From Ensifer sp. USDA 6670 (lineage in GTDB: Bacteria; Pseudomonadota; Alphaproteobacteria; Rhizobiales; Rhizobiaceae): a stretch of DNA of 64,000 nucleotides. This document shows, one piece after another, positions 26,906 through 35,642 of the stretch; the stretch's first letter is position 1; the number at the start of each line of letters is the position of its first letter. A model generated the notes under the pieces. The model did no database searches and was not told the origin of the DNA. It worked only from the letters and a program-made list of their open reading frames with translations. The stretch lies in assembly GCA_000421085.1 (NCBI GenBank), contig ATWE01000020.1:1-64000 (forward strand), written 5' to 3'. Made by a program: the position numbers and the translations under genes.

Positions 26906-28006
26906 ATGAAAGTTATTGTCATCGGGGGCGGCATCATGGGTGCCGGAACCGCATATCACCTTGCGCGCAAAGGCGCAAAGGTATTGGTCATAGAACGTGC
27001 TGATAAGGGGCGCGCGACATCCGCCGGTGCAGGAATTATCTGCCCGTGGCTTGATCGGGAATGCTCCGACGCCTTCTATCAACTCGCCTATCGAGCAGCT
27101 GCCTATTACAACGAGCTGGTGCCCGCGCTAGCGGAGGATGGCGAACTGGATATCAGTTACCGAAAGACCGGCGCCATGCTGCTTTCGAGCGACGCTGACA
27201 CGCTGGACAAAGCAGAAGTCCTGTTGCGCAGCCGCGCGGGAGCGGCTCCGGACGTCGGCACGATTTCGCGTTTGACTCCCAAGCAGGCGCAGGGATTGTT
27301 TCCAGCACTGAACAACGAAATGTCGGCTTTGCACGTTAGCGGCGGTGCGCGCCTGAACGGCCGGCTTCTTGCCGAATCGTTTGAGCGCGCATCGATACGT
27401 CACGGCGCGGCGTGGCAACGCGGCCACGCCGATCTCATCCGCGAGGGCGAGCGCATCACCGCTGTTTCCGTCGATGGTGAGACGATATCTTGCGACGCGG
27501 TCGTCGTCGCGGCCGGAGCTTGGGCGCCAGAATTGCTGCAGCCTCTCGGCGTCCCACTTGCCGTGCAGCCGCAGCGCGGACAGATCGTTCATCTAAGTCT
27601 TCCGGGTGTCCAGACGAGTTCGTGGCCCGTACTGTTACCGGCTGAGAACGACAACTACCTGCTGGCCTTCGATGACTCGCGCGTGGTCGTCGGTGCAACG
27701 CGTGAAACCGGCTCCGGCTTTGATTACCGCATAACGGCCGACGGTATCCGCGACGTCCTGACCGAAGCGCTGCGGGTCGCGCCCGGACTTGCAGGTGCCA
27801 CCCTCCTCGAAACGCGCGTTGGCTTCAGACCGATGAGTAGCACGTCAGGACCGCTTCTTGGTCCAGCTCCCAATCTTGGCGGACTTTTCATCGCTAACGG
27901 CATGGGCGCCACAGGCCTCACACTTGGAGCATTCTCGACGAAGCTGCTCGCGGCTCAAATTCTCGGCGAACCGGCATCGCCGCTAATCGAACCGTTCAAA
28001 ATCTAA
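26906..28006 (+). CDS. FAD-dependent amino-acid oxidase/dehydrogenase (DadA/DAO type)
   Basis: A 366-residue cytoplasmic flavoprotein of the DAO family, which oxidises amines or amino acids to imines. The FAD site is VIVIGGGIMGAGTAYHLARK with an acidic ERADKG strand end. The DAO end motif appears as FRPMSSTSGPLLGPAP with NGMGATGLTLGAFSTKLLA. Length fits the family (350-420). ATG 26906 follows GGAG by 8 bases. The RidA gene starts 26 bases later, a pairing typical of D-amino-acid or N-substituted amino-acid catabolism because RidA removes reactive imines made by such oxidases. The fused ABC transporter downstream probably imports the substrate. The exact amine (D-amino acid, opine or proline-like) is not known. 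Confidence 0.88.
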   Translation: MKVIVIGGGIMGAGTAYHLARKGAKVLVIERADKGRATSAGAGIICPWLDRECSDAFYQLAYRAAAYYNELVPALAEDGELDISYRKTGAMLLSSDADTLDKAEVLLRSRAGAAPDVGTISRLTPKQAQGLFPALNNEMSALHVSGGARLNGRLLAESFERASIRHGAAWQRGHADLIREGERITAVSVDGETISCDAVVVAAGAWAPELLQPLGVPLAVQPQRGQIVHLSLPGVQTSSWPVLLPAENDNYLLAFDDSRVVVGATRETGSGFDYRITADGIRDVLTEALRVAPGLAGATLLETRVGFRPMSSTSGPLLGPAPNLGGLFIANGMGATGLTLGAFSTKLLAAQILGEPASPLIEPFKI

Positions 28007-28032
28007 AACCCGAGACAAAGGAACAATCCATC

Positions 28033-28380
28033 ATGTCGATCGAACGAATTGGCCCATCGCAGATCATGCATAATGTGGTCGTCAAAGGCGACACGCTCTA
28101 CCTTGGCGGCATCACCGCCGAAGATCCCGCAGGCGATATGTATGCTCAGACCAAGGACCTGTTGAAACGCGCCGACGAAATCCTGGCCAGCGCCGGTTCG
28201 AATAAGCACAAACTACTCTCCGCAACGATCTTCATCACGGACTTTTTGCAGAAGCCGCAGATGAACAAAGCCTGGAGTGAGTGGCTGGACACGGCTGACA
28301 TGCCGGCGCGTGCGACGATCGGCGTTGCAAATCTCGGCACCGGACTGTTGATCGAAATCTCCTTCACTGCGACCCGTTAA
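28033..28380 (+). CDS. RidA-family enamine/imine deaminase
   Basis: A 115-residue RidA/YER057c/UK114 protein. It has the usual core LYLGGITAEDPAGDMYAQTK, DLLKRADEILASAGS, ATIFITDF, and W..W.D....PARATIGVA with the substrate-anchoring Arg. Archetypal RidA ends with the Glu seen here in LIEISFTATR. It hydrolyses enamine/imine intermediates, here most likely those produced by the adjacent FAD oxidase in the same operon. GGAAC precedes the ATG. It is the last gene before a convergent regulator. Confidence 0.93.
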   Translation: MSIERIGPSQIMHNVVVKGDTLYLGGITAEDPAGDMYAQTKDLLKRADEILASAGSNKHKLLSATIFITDFLQKPQMNKAWSEWLDTADMPARATIGVANLGTGLLIEISFTATR

Positions 28381-28496
28381 GACCCCTACCCGGATATCTA
28401 AAATCGTCAACATAACCGGTCACTCACCGGAGTATTTTCGGCTGTGCCCCGGCCGGAAATGCTCCTGTTCTCCCGTTCCGGCTGTTCAAACGGCAA

Positions 28497-29363
28497 TCAT
28501 GACCCCCGACGAACGAAAAAGAGCGTGTCATCTGGCTGCATATCGTTCTTGATGGACTTCTTGATAGCAATGGGAATGGTGGCGTCATCGACGTCAAAGC
28601 TACCGAGCATTCGCAGCGCCGCGCGCACGTCGATGTTCCGACCGAGATATTCCATTACCAGTCGCGATGCACCGATGGGGCGATCCCAATTGTGCCCAAG
28701 GCCGATCACCATACCGTCGAGACGCTCCAGCATGCGCCTCTTTGGATATATCATGGTCATCGAGACTTCGCGTCCTGACTTGGGGTGGAAATCAACTGTG
28801 AAAATACGGTCACCAAGACTTCCGACTACGCCCTTGAACGTCAAATAGCGCTTCAGTTGAGTACCTGCTTCGTCCTCTCCCATATAGCGCTGCTTGACCG
28901 AGGAAATCATCACGTCCTTGTCGTATCGCCAATAGACGAGCTCGCGCTTTATCCGGGGCACGCCAAGGAATGTATAGAAATACTTAAAGTAAAATCCGCC
29001 ATATTCCTCCAGAGCCGCGCTGTTGCGCCCTGAAATCAACTGGATTAGCCCGTTCAGCCGCTCGATGGCGATAGGCGAAGCACTTACCGCCGTTCTGCGT
29101 TTGAAAGACGCGACGAAAGCCTCGTGCGGCGTAAACAGTTCGTCCTCCTCCAGGCCGAAGAAGTCGCTGATCTTCTTGTGATTGTGTCTAGACGGCGTCG
29201 TGAGCCCTGCTAGGTAACGGTTAAACTGCTGGCGATTGATTTTGAGACGCCGGCAAATCTCTGAAACCGACCGATAGTGATCGCAACAAAACTGCAGATT
29301 TGCGCAGTAATTGCCCATTCTCTCGGGTGACATTAAGCGCAGTTTTGCCGGAATATCATCCAT
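28497..29363 (-). CDS. XRE-type transcription regulator with long C-terminal domain
   Basis: A 288-residue protein. Residues ~20-75 form a Cro/CI helix-turn-helix (SVSEICRRLKINRQQFNRYL, AGLTTPSRHNHKKISDFFGL). The C-terminal ~200 residues are not a cupin and I do not recognise them. They contain WRYDKDVMISSVKQRYMG, FTVDFHPKSGREVSMTMIYP and DDTLFFVRRG and are probably an effector-sensing domain. It is convergent with RidA and divergent from the ABC transporter operon, so it probably controls one or both. Repeated GTCAACTA words and the near-palindrome AGTTGAGTCAACT lie just upstream of its start. Confidence 0.8.
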   Translation of the reverse strand: MDDIPAKLRLMSPERMGNYCANLQFCCDHYRSVSEICRRLKINRQQFNRYLAGLTTPSRHNHKKISDFFGLEEDELFTPHEAFVASFKRRTAVSASPIAIERLNGLIQLISGRNSAALEEYGGFYFKYFYTFLGVPRIKRELVYWRYDKDVMISSVKQRYMGEDEAGTQLKRYLTFKGVVGSLGDRIFTVDFHPKSGREVSMTMIYPKRRMLERLDGMVIGLGHNWDRPIGASRLVMEYLGRNIDVRAALRMLGSFDVDDATIPIAIKKSIKNDMQPDDTLFFVRRGS

Positions 29364-29406
29364 CGCTGACCTGAAGCTAGTTTATGCGCAGAAGCAACAA
29401 GATAGC

Positions 29407-29442
29407 GTCAACTAGCACACACTATTTCAGTTGAGTCAACTA
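29407..29442. promoter_or_regulatory. Candidate operator upstream of the XRE regulator
   Basis: AGTTGAGTCAACT (29429-29441) is a palindrome around one central base. The word GTCAACTA occurs twice, at 29407-29414 and 29435-29442, 28 bases apart. The location 44-80 bases before the XRE start, between divergent genes, fits autoregulation and control of the ABC operon. Confidence 0.45.
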
Positions 29443-29700
29443 ATATGGCATGCAAACATGATAGTTGTCAGGTTGGCGGCAGAGGGCAACAAACACTCTT
29501 ACAGGATCGATCAGGGCCGCACGGCAGATTGTAGTATCGCTCAAATCCGTCCGGGCGCTGATGATTATACATCTGAATGTTAACGTTGACATCGCCAGTC
29601 AGAAACATTCGCGTTCTGCGTCCGCGACAGTGCAGTGAATAGGGTGTGATATCCCTGCCGGAGACACGCCCGAAATCGAGCTCGAGGGAGAAGTTCGCGC
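29443..29700. other. Leader region before the fused ABC permease gene
   Basis: There is no supported gene. The stretch separates the candidate operator from the GTG start at 29701. A GAGGGAG ribosome site ends it at about 29684-29690. Confidence 0.35.
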
Positions 29701-31425
29701 GTGGTGATACAAACCGTTTCGGCAGCCCCGATTTCAAATGCTGCGCGAGTGTCGACAGCCGGATTGGCAAGAATGCTCCTCATCGCTCCGTATGTCGCGC
29801 TCATGACGGTCTTCTTTCTGGCGCCGATCGCTATCGTCGTTTTCCGCAGTTTTGAAGTCGACAGCCAGATGCACATGGCAGCGACGATGTCTTTTGCCAA
29901 TTATGCGGAAGTATTCTCAAGCGATGTGTTGCGGCGGGTCATGGCAAGGACGTTGCTGATTGCGACTTATACGACCGTGCTCTGCTTCGTCTTCGGCTTT
30001 CCCACCGCCTATCTTCTCTCCCGCCTGTCGAAAACGCCTGCCACGGTCTTGATGACCCTCATCCTTCTTCCGTTCTGGGTCTCCGTTCTCGTGCGCCTCT
30101 TCGCGCTGACGACAGTGCTGGGGCGCAACGGGCTGATCAATTCTGGCCTGAGCTGGCTCGGTCTGGGGCGCCTTGACCTGCTCTTCAACACGACCGCCAC
30201 AGTCGTTGGTATGACGAACTACCTTCTGCCCTACATGATCATCATCCTGTACTCGGGGATGATGCGGGTGGACGGCACTCTGCTGGTCGCAGCACGAAGC
30301 CTCGGCGCCACATCGTGGGAGGCCTTTAGGCTCGTCTTCCTGCCTCAGATCGGTGCCGTGATGTTCAGCGCCGCGACGCTGGTCTTCGTCCTGTCGCTCG
30401 GCTTCTTTCTTACGCCCGCGGTGCTGGGCGGCAGCGATGATCTGACGGTCGCGCTCTATATTCAGCAGCAGATCGGCAATTATCGTTGGGGCGTGGCAAG
30501 CGCGATCGGCGTGCTCCTTCTTGCCGTCTCGCTTTTCGGTTACTTCCTTGTCATTCATCTGGTCGGCCCGTCGCAGCTTGTCGGGGCATCCTCTGGCGGA
30601 ACAAAGGGCGTCAGCGGCATCGAGCGCCTGAGGTTTTCGGCGGTCACCGTCATGCTGTGGATCCTTGCCGCTGCTTCCGTGATCATTCTTCTGGTGCCTT
30701 TGGCTGTTACGGTGCTCACCTCGTTCGGTGAGGCGCGCGTCATCCAGTTTCCCCCAAAGGGCTGGACCTTTAAGTGGTACGAGGAAATCTTCACCGATCC
30801 GCTGTGGATGCGGGCGATCGCTAAGAGCCTGATCGTAGCGATCATGACAGGACTAGTTTCGACGCTGATCGGGCTTGGGCTCGCGCGCTTTACCAGCACC
30901 GTGCGTTCGATCGGTGCAAGGGCGATCATCCAGACACTCGTCTATTCGCCGCTCGTGGTGCCGGTCATTCTGCTCGCAATCGGCATGTACGATATCGAAA
31001 GTCGCTTAGGATTGCAGGGCACAAAAGTCGGCCTCATCCTGCTTCACGCGGTAATCGCGACGCCACTCGCCTACGCGATTTTGTCGGCAGCCCTCGAGGG
31101 GCTCGATCCGGAGCTGGAGGCCGCCGCCAGGGCACTGGGATCATCCCCGGCGCGGGCATTCTGGACCGTCACCGTTCCTGCAATCAAGGGTGCGGTGGTC
31201 GGATCCCTGATCATTAGTTTCGTAACGTCGTGGGACGAAGCTGTCATCGCACTTTTTCAGTCGGATTTCGATAAGACCCTGCCCGTGATGATTTTTTCCT
31301 ACATTCAAAGCGGCGTGAAGCCCGTGGTCCCGGCGCTGGCCTCGCTTCTGATCGCGCTAGTGGTCTTAGGCGTCGGCGCGCGGCTTTGGCATTCATACTC
31401 GAGACATTTTCGGAAGAGGGTCTGA
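29701..31425 (+). CDS. Fused double permease of a polyamine/opine-type ABC importer (PotB-PotC fusion)
   Basis: A 574-residue inner-membrane protein made of two complete permeases. The first (~20-285) has six spans and the EAA loop VAARSLGATSWEAFRLVFLP. The second (~305-570) has the EAA loop EAAARALGSSPARAFWTVTV. In most spermidine/putrescine-type systems these are separate PotB and PotC proteins; here they form one chain. GTG at 29701 or 29704 follows GAGGGAG. The stop overlaps the ATPase start (TGATG). With the ATPase and binding protein it forms a complete importer, probably for the amine used by the DadA-like oxidase upstream. Confidence 0.9.
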   Translation: MVIQTVSAAPISNAARVSTAGLARMLLIAPYVALMTVFFLAPIAIVVFRSFEVDSQMHMAATMSFANYAEVFSSDVLRRVMARTLLIATYTTVLCFVFGFPTAYLLSRLSKTPATVLMTLILLPFWVSVLVRLFALTTVLGRNGLINSGLSWLGLGRLDLLFNTTATVVGMTNYLLPYMIIILYSGMMRVDGTLLVAARSLGATSWEAFRLVFLPQIGAVMFSAATLVFVLSLGFFLTPAVLGGSDDLTVALYIQQQIGNYRWGVASAIGVLLLAVSLFGYFLVIHLVGPSQLVGASSGGTKGVSGIERLRFSAVTVMLWILAAASVIILLVPLAVTVLTSFGEARVIQFPPKGWTFKWYEEIFTDPLWMRAIAKSLIVAIMTGLVSTLIGLGLARFTSTVRSIGARAIIQTLVYSPLVVPVILLAIGMYDIESRLGLQGTKVGLILLHAVIATPLAYAILSAALEGLDPELEAAARALGSSPARAFWTVTVPAIKGAVVGSLIISFVTSWDEAVIALFQSDFDKTLPVMIFSYIQSGVKPVVPALASLLIALVVLGVGARLWHSYSRHFRKRV

Positions 31426-32567
31426 TGAACGTGAAACCAACTCAATTTCCAAACTCCGCCACCGGAAACAGGACGACAAAACCAGCCTTGACGGTGCGCG
31501 CAGTTCGGAAAGCTTTCGGGCAATACGAAGCGTTGAGTGACATTGACCTCTCGATCGAGGAAGGCGAATTCGTGACTCTTTTGGGATCGAGCGGGTCCGG
31601 GAAGACGACGCTTCTTCGTATTATCGCGGGGCTGACAGAACCTACAGCGGGCACTATTTCAATTCGCGGCAGCGACGTCACACATCTCCCCATCGAAAAG
31701 CGTGACATCGGTTTCGTATTCCAGAATTACGCGCTGTTTCCCCATCTTACGGTTCGCGAGAATATTGGCTTCGGCCTGAAATTGAGAAAATATCCGCAAG
31801 CGGAATTGAAGGCTCGAACCGAGGAGATGATGGATCTCGTCCATCTCTCCGCCCTCGGCGAGCGCTATCCTTCGCAATTGAGCGGTGGACAGCAGCAGCG
31901 CGTCGCAATCGCGAGAGCTCTTGCTCCGGCGCCAAAGCTTCTGCTGCTGGACGAGCCGCTCGGCGCGCTTGATCGCCGTCTCCGCCAGCAGCTTGGCGAG
32001 GAGCTAAAGCGCATCCAGCGCGACACCGATGTTACTGCGATCTACGTGACGCACGATCAAGAAGAAGCCTTTCTGCTGTCTGACAGGATTGCTGTCATGG
32101 AATCGGGCCGGATCCGACAGCTCGACACGCCACGTGCCATCTACCGGAATCCCGCAAGCCTATTCGTTGCCGATTTCGTCGGCGAGACCTGCCAGGTGCA
32201 GGGTGTGGTCCGCAACCGGTCCGGTGATACGGCAAGCGTCGAAATCGGCAGCATCGCCATTCAAGCCATAATGACTGAGCCTGCCCCTGACGGCACCCCT
32301 GTAACAGTCGTTCTGAGACCGGAACAGGTAAGAATTTTGGAGAGGAATGCCGCGTCAGTTGGTACCGGCAGAAACGGATCCGCGCTGCTGTGCGGCACCA
32401 TCCGCTCTTGCGTCTTCCTAGGCAATCGTCTGCGATTGAAAATCGACGCCGCCGGTCTTGAGCTGAACGCTGAACTCGATGGTGGACACAACCGCCAACC
32501 GGCCGAAGGCGACACTGTCGAAATTACTTGGGAGGCCGGGGCACCCCTCGCCTATCCGGCGATTTGA
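31425..32567 (+). CDS. ABC importer ATPase (PotA/UgpC type)
   Basis: A 380-residue ATP-binding subunit. Walker A is LGSSGSGKTTLL, the Q-loop lies in FVFQNYALFP, the signature is LSGGQQQRVAIARAL and Walker B is LLLLDEPLGALD. The H-switch is YVTHDQEEAF. The C-terminal ~120 residues form a TOBE domain typical of polyamine/iron importers. The start at 31425 overlaps the permease stop by one base. It powers the fused permease and serves the binding protein that follows. Confidence 0.95.
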   Translation: MNVKPTQFPNSATGNRTTKPALTVRAVRKAFGQYEALSDIDLSIEEGEFVTLLGSSGSGKTTLLRIIAGLTEPTAGTISIRGSDVTHLPIEKRDIGFVFQNYALFPHLTVRENIGFGLKLRKYPQAELKARTEEMMDLVHLSALGERYPSQLSGGQQQRVAIARALAPAPKLLLLDEPLGALDRRLRQQLGEELKRIQRDTDVTAIYVTHDQEEAFLLSDRIAVMESGRIRQLDTPRAIYRNPASLFVADFVGETCQVQGVVRNRSGDTASVEIGSIAIQAIMTEPAPDGTPVTVVLRPEQVRILERNAASVGTGRNGSALLCGTIRSCVFLGNRLRLKIDAAGLELNAELDGGHNRQPAEGDTVEITWEAGAPLAYPAI

Positions 32568-32598
32568 AATTCCACTAATCAACAAGAGGAGAACAGCA

Positions 32599-33720
32599 AT
32601 GCACTTTCGCAAATCCCTGACTTCAGCCGCCCTTGTCGCGGTCTTGCAATGGGCAGCGCATTCGCCGGCTGCAGCGCAAAGCCGCAATGACGAGGAATTT
32701 CCCGTCTCCGCTTTCCCCGCGAAGACCTTCGATAATCTCAGCGGAACACTCGATATTTACGACACCAGCGGCGGCGCGCATTCGGAAGCGCGCGGCGAAA
32801 CCATCTTCAAGCGGTTCACCGACATGACATCGGTCGCGGTGCGGCCGGATTTTAGCTCGGATGCGACGAAGTTTTTCGCCGCAATGCAATCGGGCAATTC
32901 CCCGCCTTGGTCGCTGATCGACCTCTCTGGACCTGCTGATTTCAACCGCGCGAAAAATGCCGGCTACTTGGAGAAACTCGACCGGTCCCTCGTTCCACTC
33001 GACAAGCTGGAAGCCGATGCAGTCGATGATTATGGCATCAAGGCCATGAACTATGGCATCCTGATGATCTGGAACAAGGACACCTTCCCAGATTCCGGTC
33101 CGCATCCGCAGTCTTGGGCCGATTTCTACGACGTCAAGAAATTTCCTGGACATCGCTGCATGTTCAGGTTTCCGCAAACCGGAGCGACGCTCGAATCGGC
33201 GCTGCTTGCCGATGGCGTGCCGGCAGACAAGCTCTATCCGCTGGATGTCGATCGGGCGTTGAAGAAGATCGAAACGATCAAAGACCATATCGTCTGGTGG
33301 ACCAGCGGGTCGCAGGCCATCCAATTCATGACCAATGGGGAATGCGATATCGGCATCAACTGGTCTGCTCGCATCGCTAACGCCATCAATTACGATGAGG
33401 CTCCGCTCGGCGTGACTTGGAACCAGGGCCTCTTTAACACCGCTTACTGGGCGATCCCCAAAGGGGCGGCGAACGTAAAAGCCGGCCAGGCCGCCATCGC
33501 CATGTGGATTCTCGATAGGAAGGGACAGATCGACTACGTGACCCGCTGGCCCCAACCCACGGATATCAAGGGGCTTTCGTTAGACGACTACCCAGAAAAG
33601 GTGAAGCCGTACCTGCCGGTGGGCGATAACCTCAAGACGGCGATTAGGGAGGATGCCGCTTATTACGAGCAAAATCTTCCGGCGTTGATCGAACGGTTCA
33701 ACGCCTGGCTCCAGCAGTAG
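32599..33720 (+). CDS. Periplasmic substrate-binding protein (PotD/spermidine-type)
   Basis: A 373-residue extracellular solute-binding protein. An N-terminal signal peptide of about 27 residues (MHFRKSLTSAALVAVLQWAA, then HSPAAAQS) is followed by a two-lobed type II fold. It includes LDIYDTSGGAHSEARG, the ligand-region LMIWNKDTFPDSGPHPQSWA and ECDIGINWSARIANAI. Start 32599 follows GAGGAGAA and gives a proper signal peptide; the longer frame to 32479 does not. It completes the importer with the permease and ATPase. The ligand is probably a cationic or amino-acid-derived compound. Confidence 0.92.
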   Translation: MHFRKSLTSAALVAVLQWAAHSPAAAQSRNDEEFPVSAFPAKTFDNLSGTLDIYDTSGGAHSEARGETIFKRFTDMTSVAVRPDFSSDATKFFAAMQSGNSPPWSLIDLSGPADFNRAKNAGYLEKLDRSLVPLDKLEADAVDDYGIKAMNYGILMIWNKDTFPDSGPHPQSWADFYDVKKFPGHRCMFRFPQTGATLESALLADGVPADKLYPLDVDRALKKIETIKDHIVWWTSGSQAIQFMTNGECDIGINWSARIANAINYDEAPLGVTWNQGLFNTAYWAIPKGAANVKAGQAAIAMWILDRKGQIDYVTRWPQPTDIKGLSLDDYPEKVKPYLPVGDNLKTAIREDAAYYEQNLPALIERFNAWLQQ

Positions 33721-33781
33721 GAGAGATGCGCAGCTGAATCAGGCCAACCGTCTGCATGTCGGCGGCGCGAATACCAGAAAT

Positions 33782-33820
33782 TGACGCTGGCCAGGTGCGG
33801 AGGGCCAGCGTCATTTATTT
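33782..33820 (+). terminator. Rho-independent terminator after the ABC operon
   Basis: Perfect 11-base arms TGACGCTGGCC / GGCCAGCGTCA flank a 10-base loop, followed by TTTATTT. It ends the plus-strand operon. The reverse complement would be less T-rich at its end. Confidence 0.85.
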
Positions 33821-34317
33821 GCGAGTGGAACGATGGTTTGGACACCTTCCACTTCAAGTTCAGCCAAAGCCCGCGGGGCGCGTGTTAAAGCCTGCTCGCG
33901 GTCGCGGCCAGTCACGATGACCTTGCCCACGAGAGAGTCATAGTAGGGTGGGATTGTATCGCCCTCGGCATAATCAAAAATCGACACGAACGCCTGGACC
34001 ACCTGGAAGCTGAAGGCGCTTCAGCTTGCCCGGGACCGGGCGAAAGTCGGCCCAAGGATCTTCCGCGTTGATACGAAACTAAATGGAATGGCCACGCACC
34101 GCAGGATCCGTAAAAGTCAAGGCCTTGCCTTCGGCGATGTTGAACATCTCGCGAATGATATCGATGCCGGTGATCTCTTCGGTGACGGGGTGTCAACCTG
34201 GACGCGGGTATTGACTTCGAGGAAGTAGATATCGCCGCTGGCTGTCACGAGAAATTCGCAGGTTGCCGCGCCGCGATAGCCAACCTCTTTGAGAATACCA
34301 ACCGATGCGCCCTTCAA
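33811..34317 (-). pseudogene. Biotin carboxylase (AccC) C-terminal fragment, multiply broken
   Basis: Two frames carry biotin-carboxylase motifs. One has the ATP-grasp/biotin-site strand [20 protein letters not shown], then TRVQVDTP (family: EF....G.FYF.E.NTR.QVEH). The other is the C-terminal domain, with GDTIPPYYDSLVGKVIVTGR and a final ELEVEGVQTIV. The first ~270 residues are absent and frameshifts separate the parts. The fragment begins exactly at the stop codon of the adjacent oxidase gene, so the junction was probably made by deletion or recombination. Confidence 0.8.
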
Positions 34318-35472
34318 CTAGGGACACAACAGCAAATCTCGGTCGATATCACTCAGCACCCGACAGCCGCTCATATCCATCGTTAGACCGAGTTCATCGC
34401 GAAGAACTTTCATCATTTGCATCGCCCCGGCAGCACCTCCGACGGCGGTACCGTACAGCATGCTTCGACCGACGAGCACGGCTTTCGCACCGCATGCTAG
34501 GAGCTTGAAAACGTCACTTCCACGCTGAATTGAACTGTCAGCCAATACTGTTATTGACGAACCAACAGAATTGGCTATTTCGGATAAGACCTCGATCGGC
34601 GATACTGCGCTATCCAAGTTCCGTCCGCCGTGATTTGAGACAACGATTCCGTCCGCTCCAAGTTGCTTAGCAAGGATGGCATCTTCCTGGCGTAGGATGC
34701 CTTTGATGATCAGATTGCCTTTCCAATGATCACGCAGGCGGCGCATATGTTCCCAGCTGAGATCCGGCATGAGATCGAGTGAAGGTCCAGTTCCACGTTT
34801 GAGCAGGTTTTTCCTGTAGCGCTCGGGATAGTTGGCGAAATTAGGTATCCCTGAGCTTAAAACATATCGGCCAAGCACGCTGAGTGCCCACCGGGCGTGT
34901 AGCGCTACGTCAACAATATTTCGTACCGATAGTTGGAAGGGAACATCGAAGCCGTTTCTATAATTGAACTCCCGCTTGGGCATCACGGGGGTGTCGACGG
35001 TGACAAGAATTGTTCGCGCACCTGCATTCCATGCCCTGTCTATAAGGTTGTAAGAAATCTCCTCCTTGTTCCATAGATATAGCTGAAACCATAAGGGAGC
35101 TGTAGTCGCCCGGGCAATTTCTTCGACGGATGTGATTGCCTCCGTTGCTGCACAGAACGGAATCCCAAATTCGGCAGCGGCTCGCGCGAGCTCGACCTCA
35201 CCACGGTACCACACGAGACCGGCGAAAGCCGTTGGCGACACGACGAGAGGTGCTGCATAGTCGTGCCCGAACAAGTTCACAGTGGTCGAACGCGTCGTTG
35301 CTGTTTTCAGGATGTGGGGCTTTATCTTTACGCGCTCGAAAGCTCGTCGATTGTCCTTGAGAGCCCACTCATCTTCAGTGCCACGATCAATATATTCGAA
35401 GATTCCGCGCGGAAGACGATTTTTCGCGAGCGCTCGAGCTTCTGCAAAGTTCAGAAATTTATGTTCCCTCAC
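34318..35472 (-). CDS. FMN-dependent 2-hydroxyacid dehydrogenase (LldD/glycolate-oxidase family)
   Basis: About 384 residues of a TIM-barrel flavoprotein that oxidises L-2-hydroxyacids to 2-oxoacids. Family signs are FEYIDRGTEDEWALKDNRRA, the substrate strand WFQLYLWNKEE, VTVDTPVMPKREFNYRNGF, and the active-site His in GIVVSNHGGRNLDSAVSP. A Lys (LIIKGIL) and the phosphate loop ADSSIQRGSDVFKLLACGAK follow. Start choice is uncertain: GTG 35472 has AGGAG 11 bases before it, while an open frame reaches 35538. It is separated from its GntR regulator by 170 bases. The pairing with an FAD-linked oxidase of the GlcD/D-lactate type nearby suggests use of both isomers of a hydroxyacid. Confidence 0.9.
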   Translation of the reverse strand: MREHKFLNFAEARALAKNRLPRGIFEYIDRGTEDEWALKDNRRAFERVKIKPHILKTATTRSTTVNLFGHDYAAPLVVSPTAFAGLVWYRGEVELARAAAEFGIPFCAATEAITSVEEIARATTAPLWFQLYLWNKEEISYNLIDRAWNAGARTILVTVDTPVMPKREFNYRNGFDVPFQLSVRNIVDVALHARWALSVLGRYVLSSGIPNFANYPERYRKNLLKRGTGPSLDLMPDLSWEHMRRLRDHWKGNLIIKGILRQEDAILAKQLGADGIVVSNHGGRNLDSAVSPIEVLSEIANSVGSSITVLADSSIQRGSDVFKLLACGAKAVLVGRSMLYGTAVGGAAGAMQMMKVLRDELGLTMDMSGCRVLSDIDRDLLLCP

Positions 35473-35642
35473 CAACAAGATGGCTCCTGCACTCGAACAA
35501 TAACTCTTGCGCACCACGGGAAGACTACGTGATTGCACTGAAATTGTTGTACCTGACTAACGCAGATGCAACCTTTGAAACCGCTGAGGCGCTGCTCTCA
35601 TTTTCCGACGGAAATACCCTGATAGAACGATCGCGGATTTCG

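Noticed and set aside
32623-33555. A 310-codon minus-strand frame
   Set aside because: It lies opposite the binding protein gene with signal peptide and family motifs; no ribosome site or family features.
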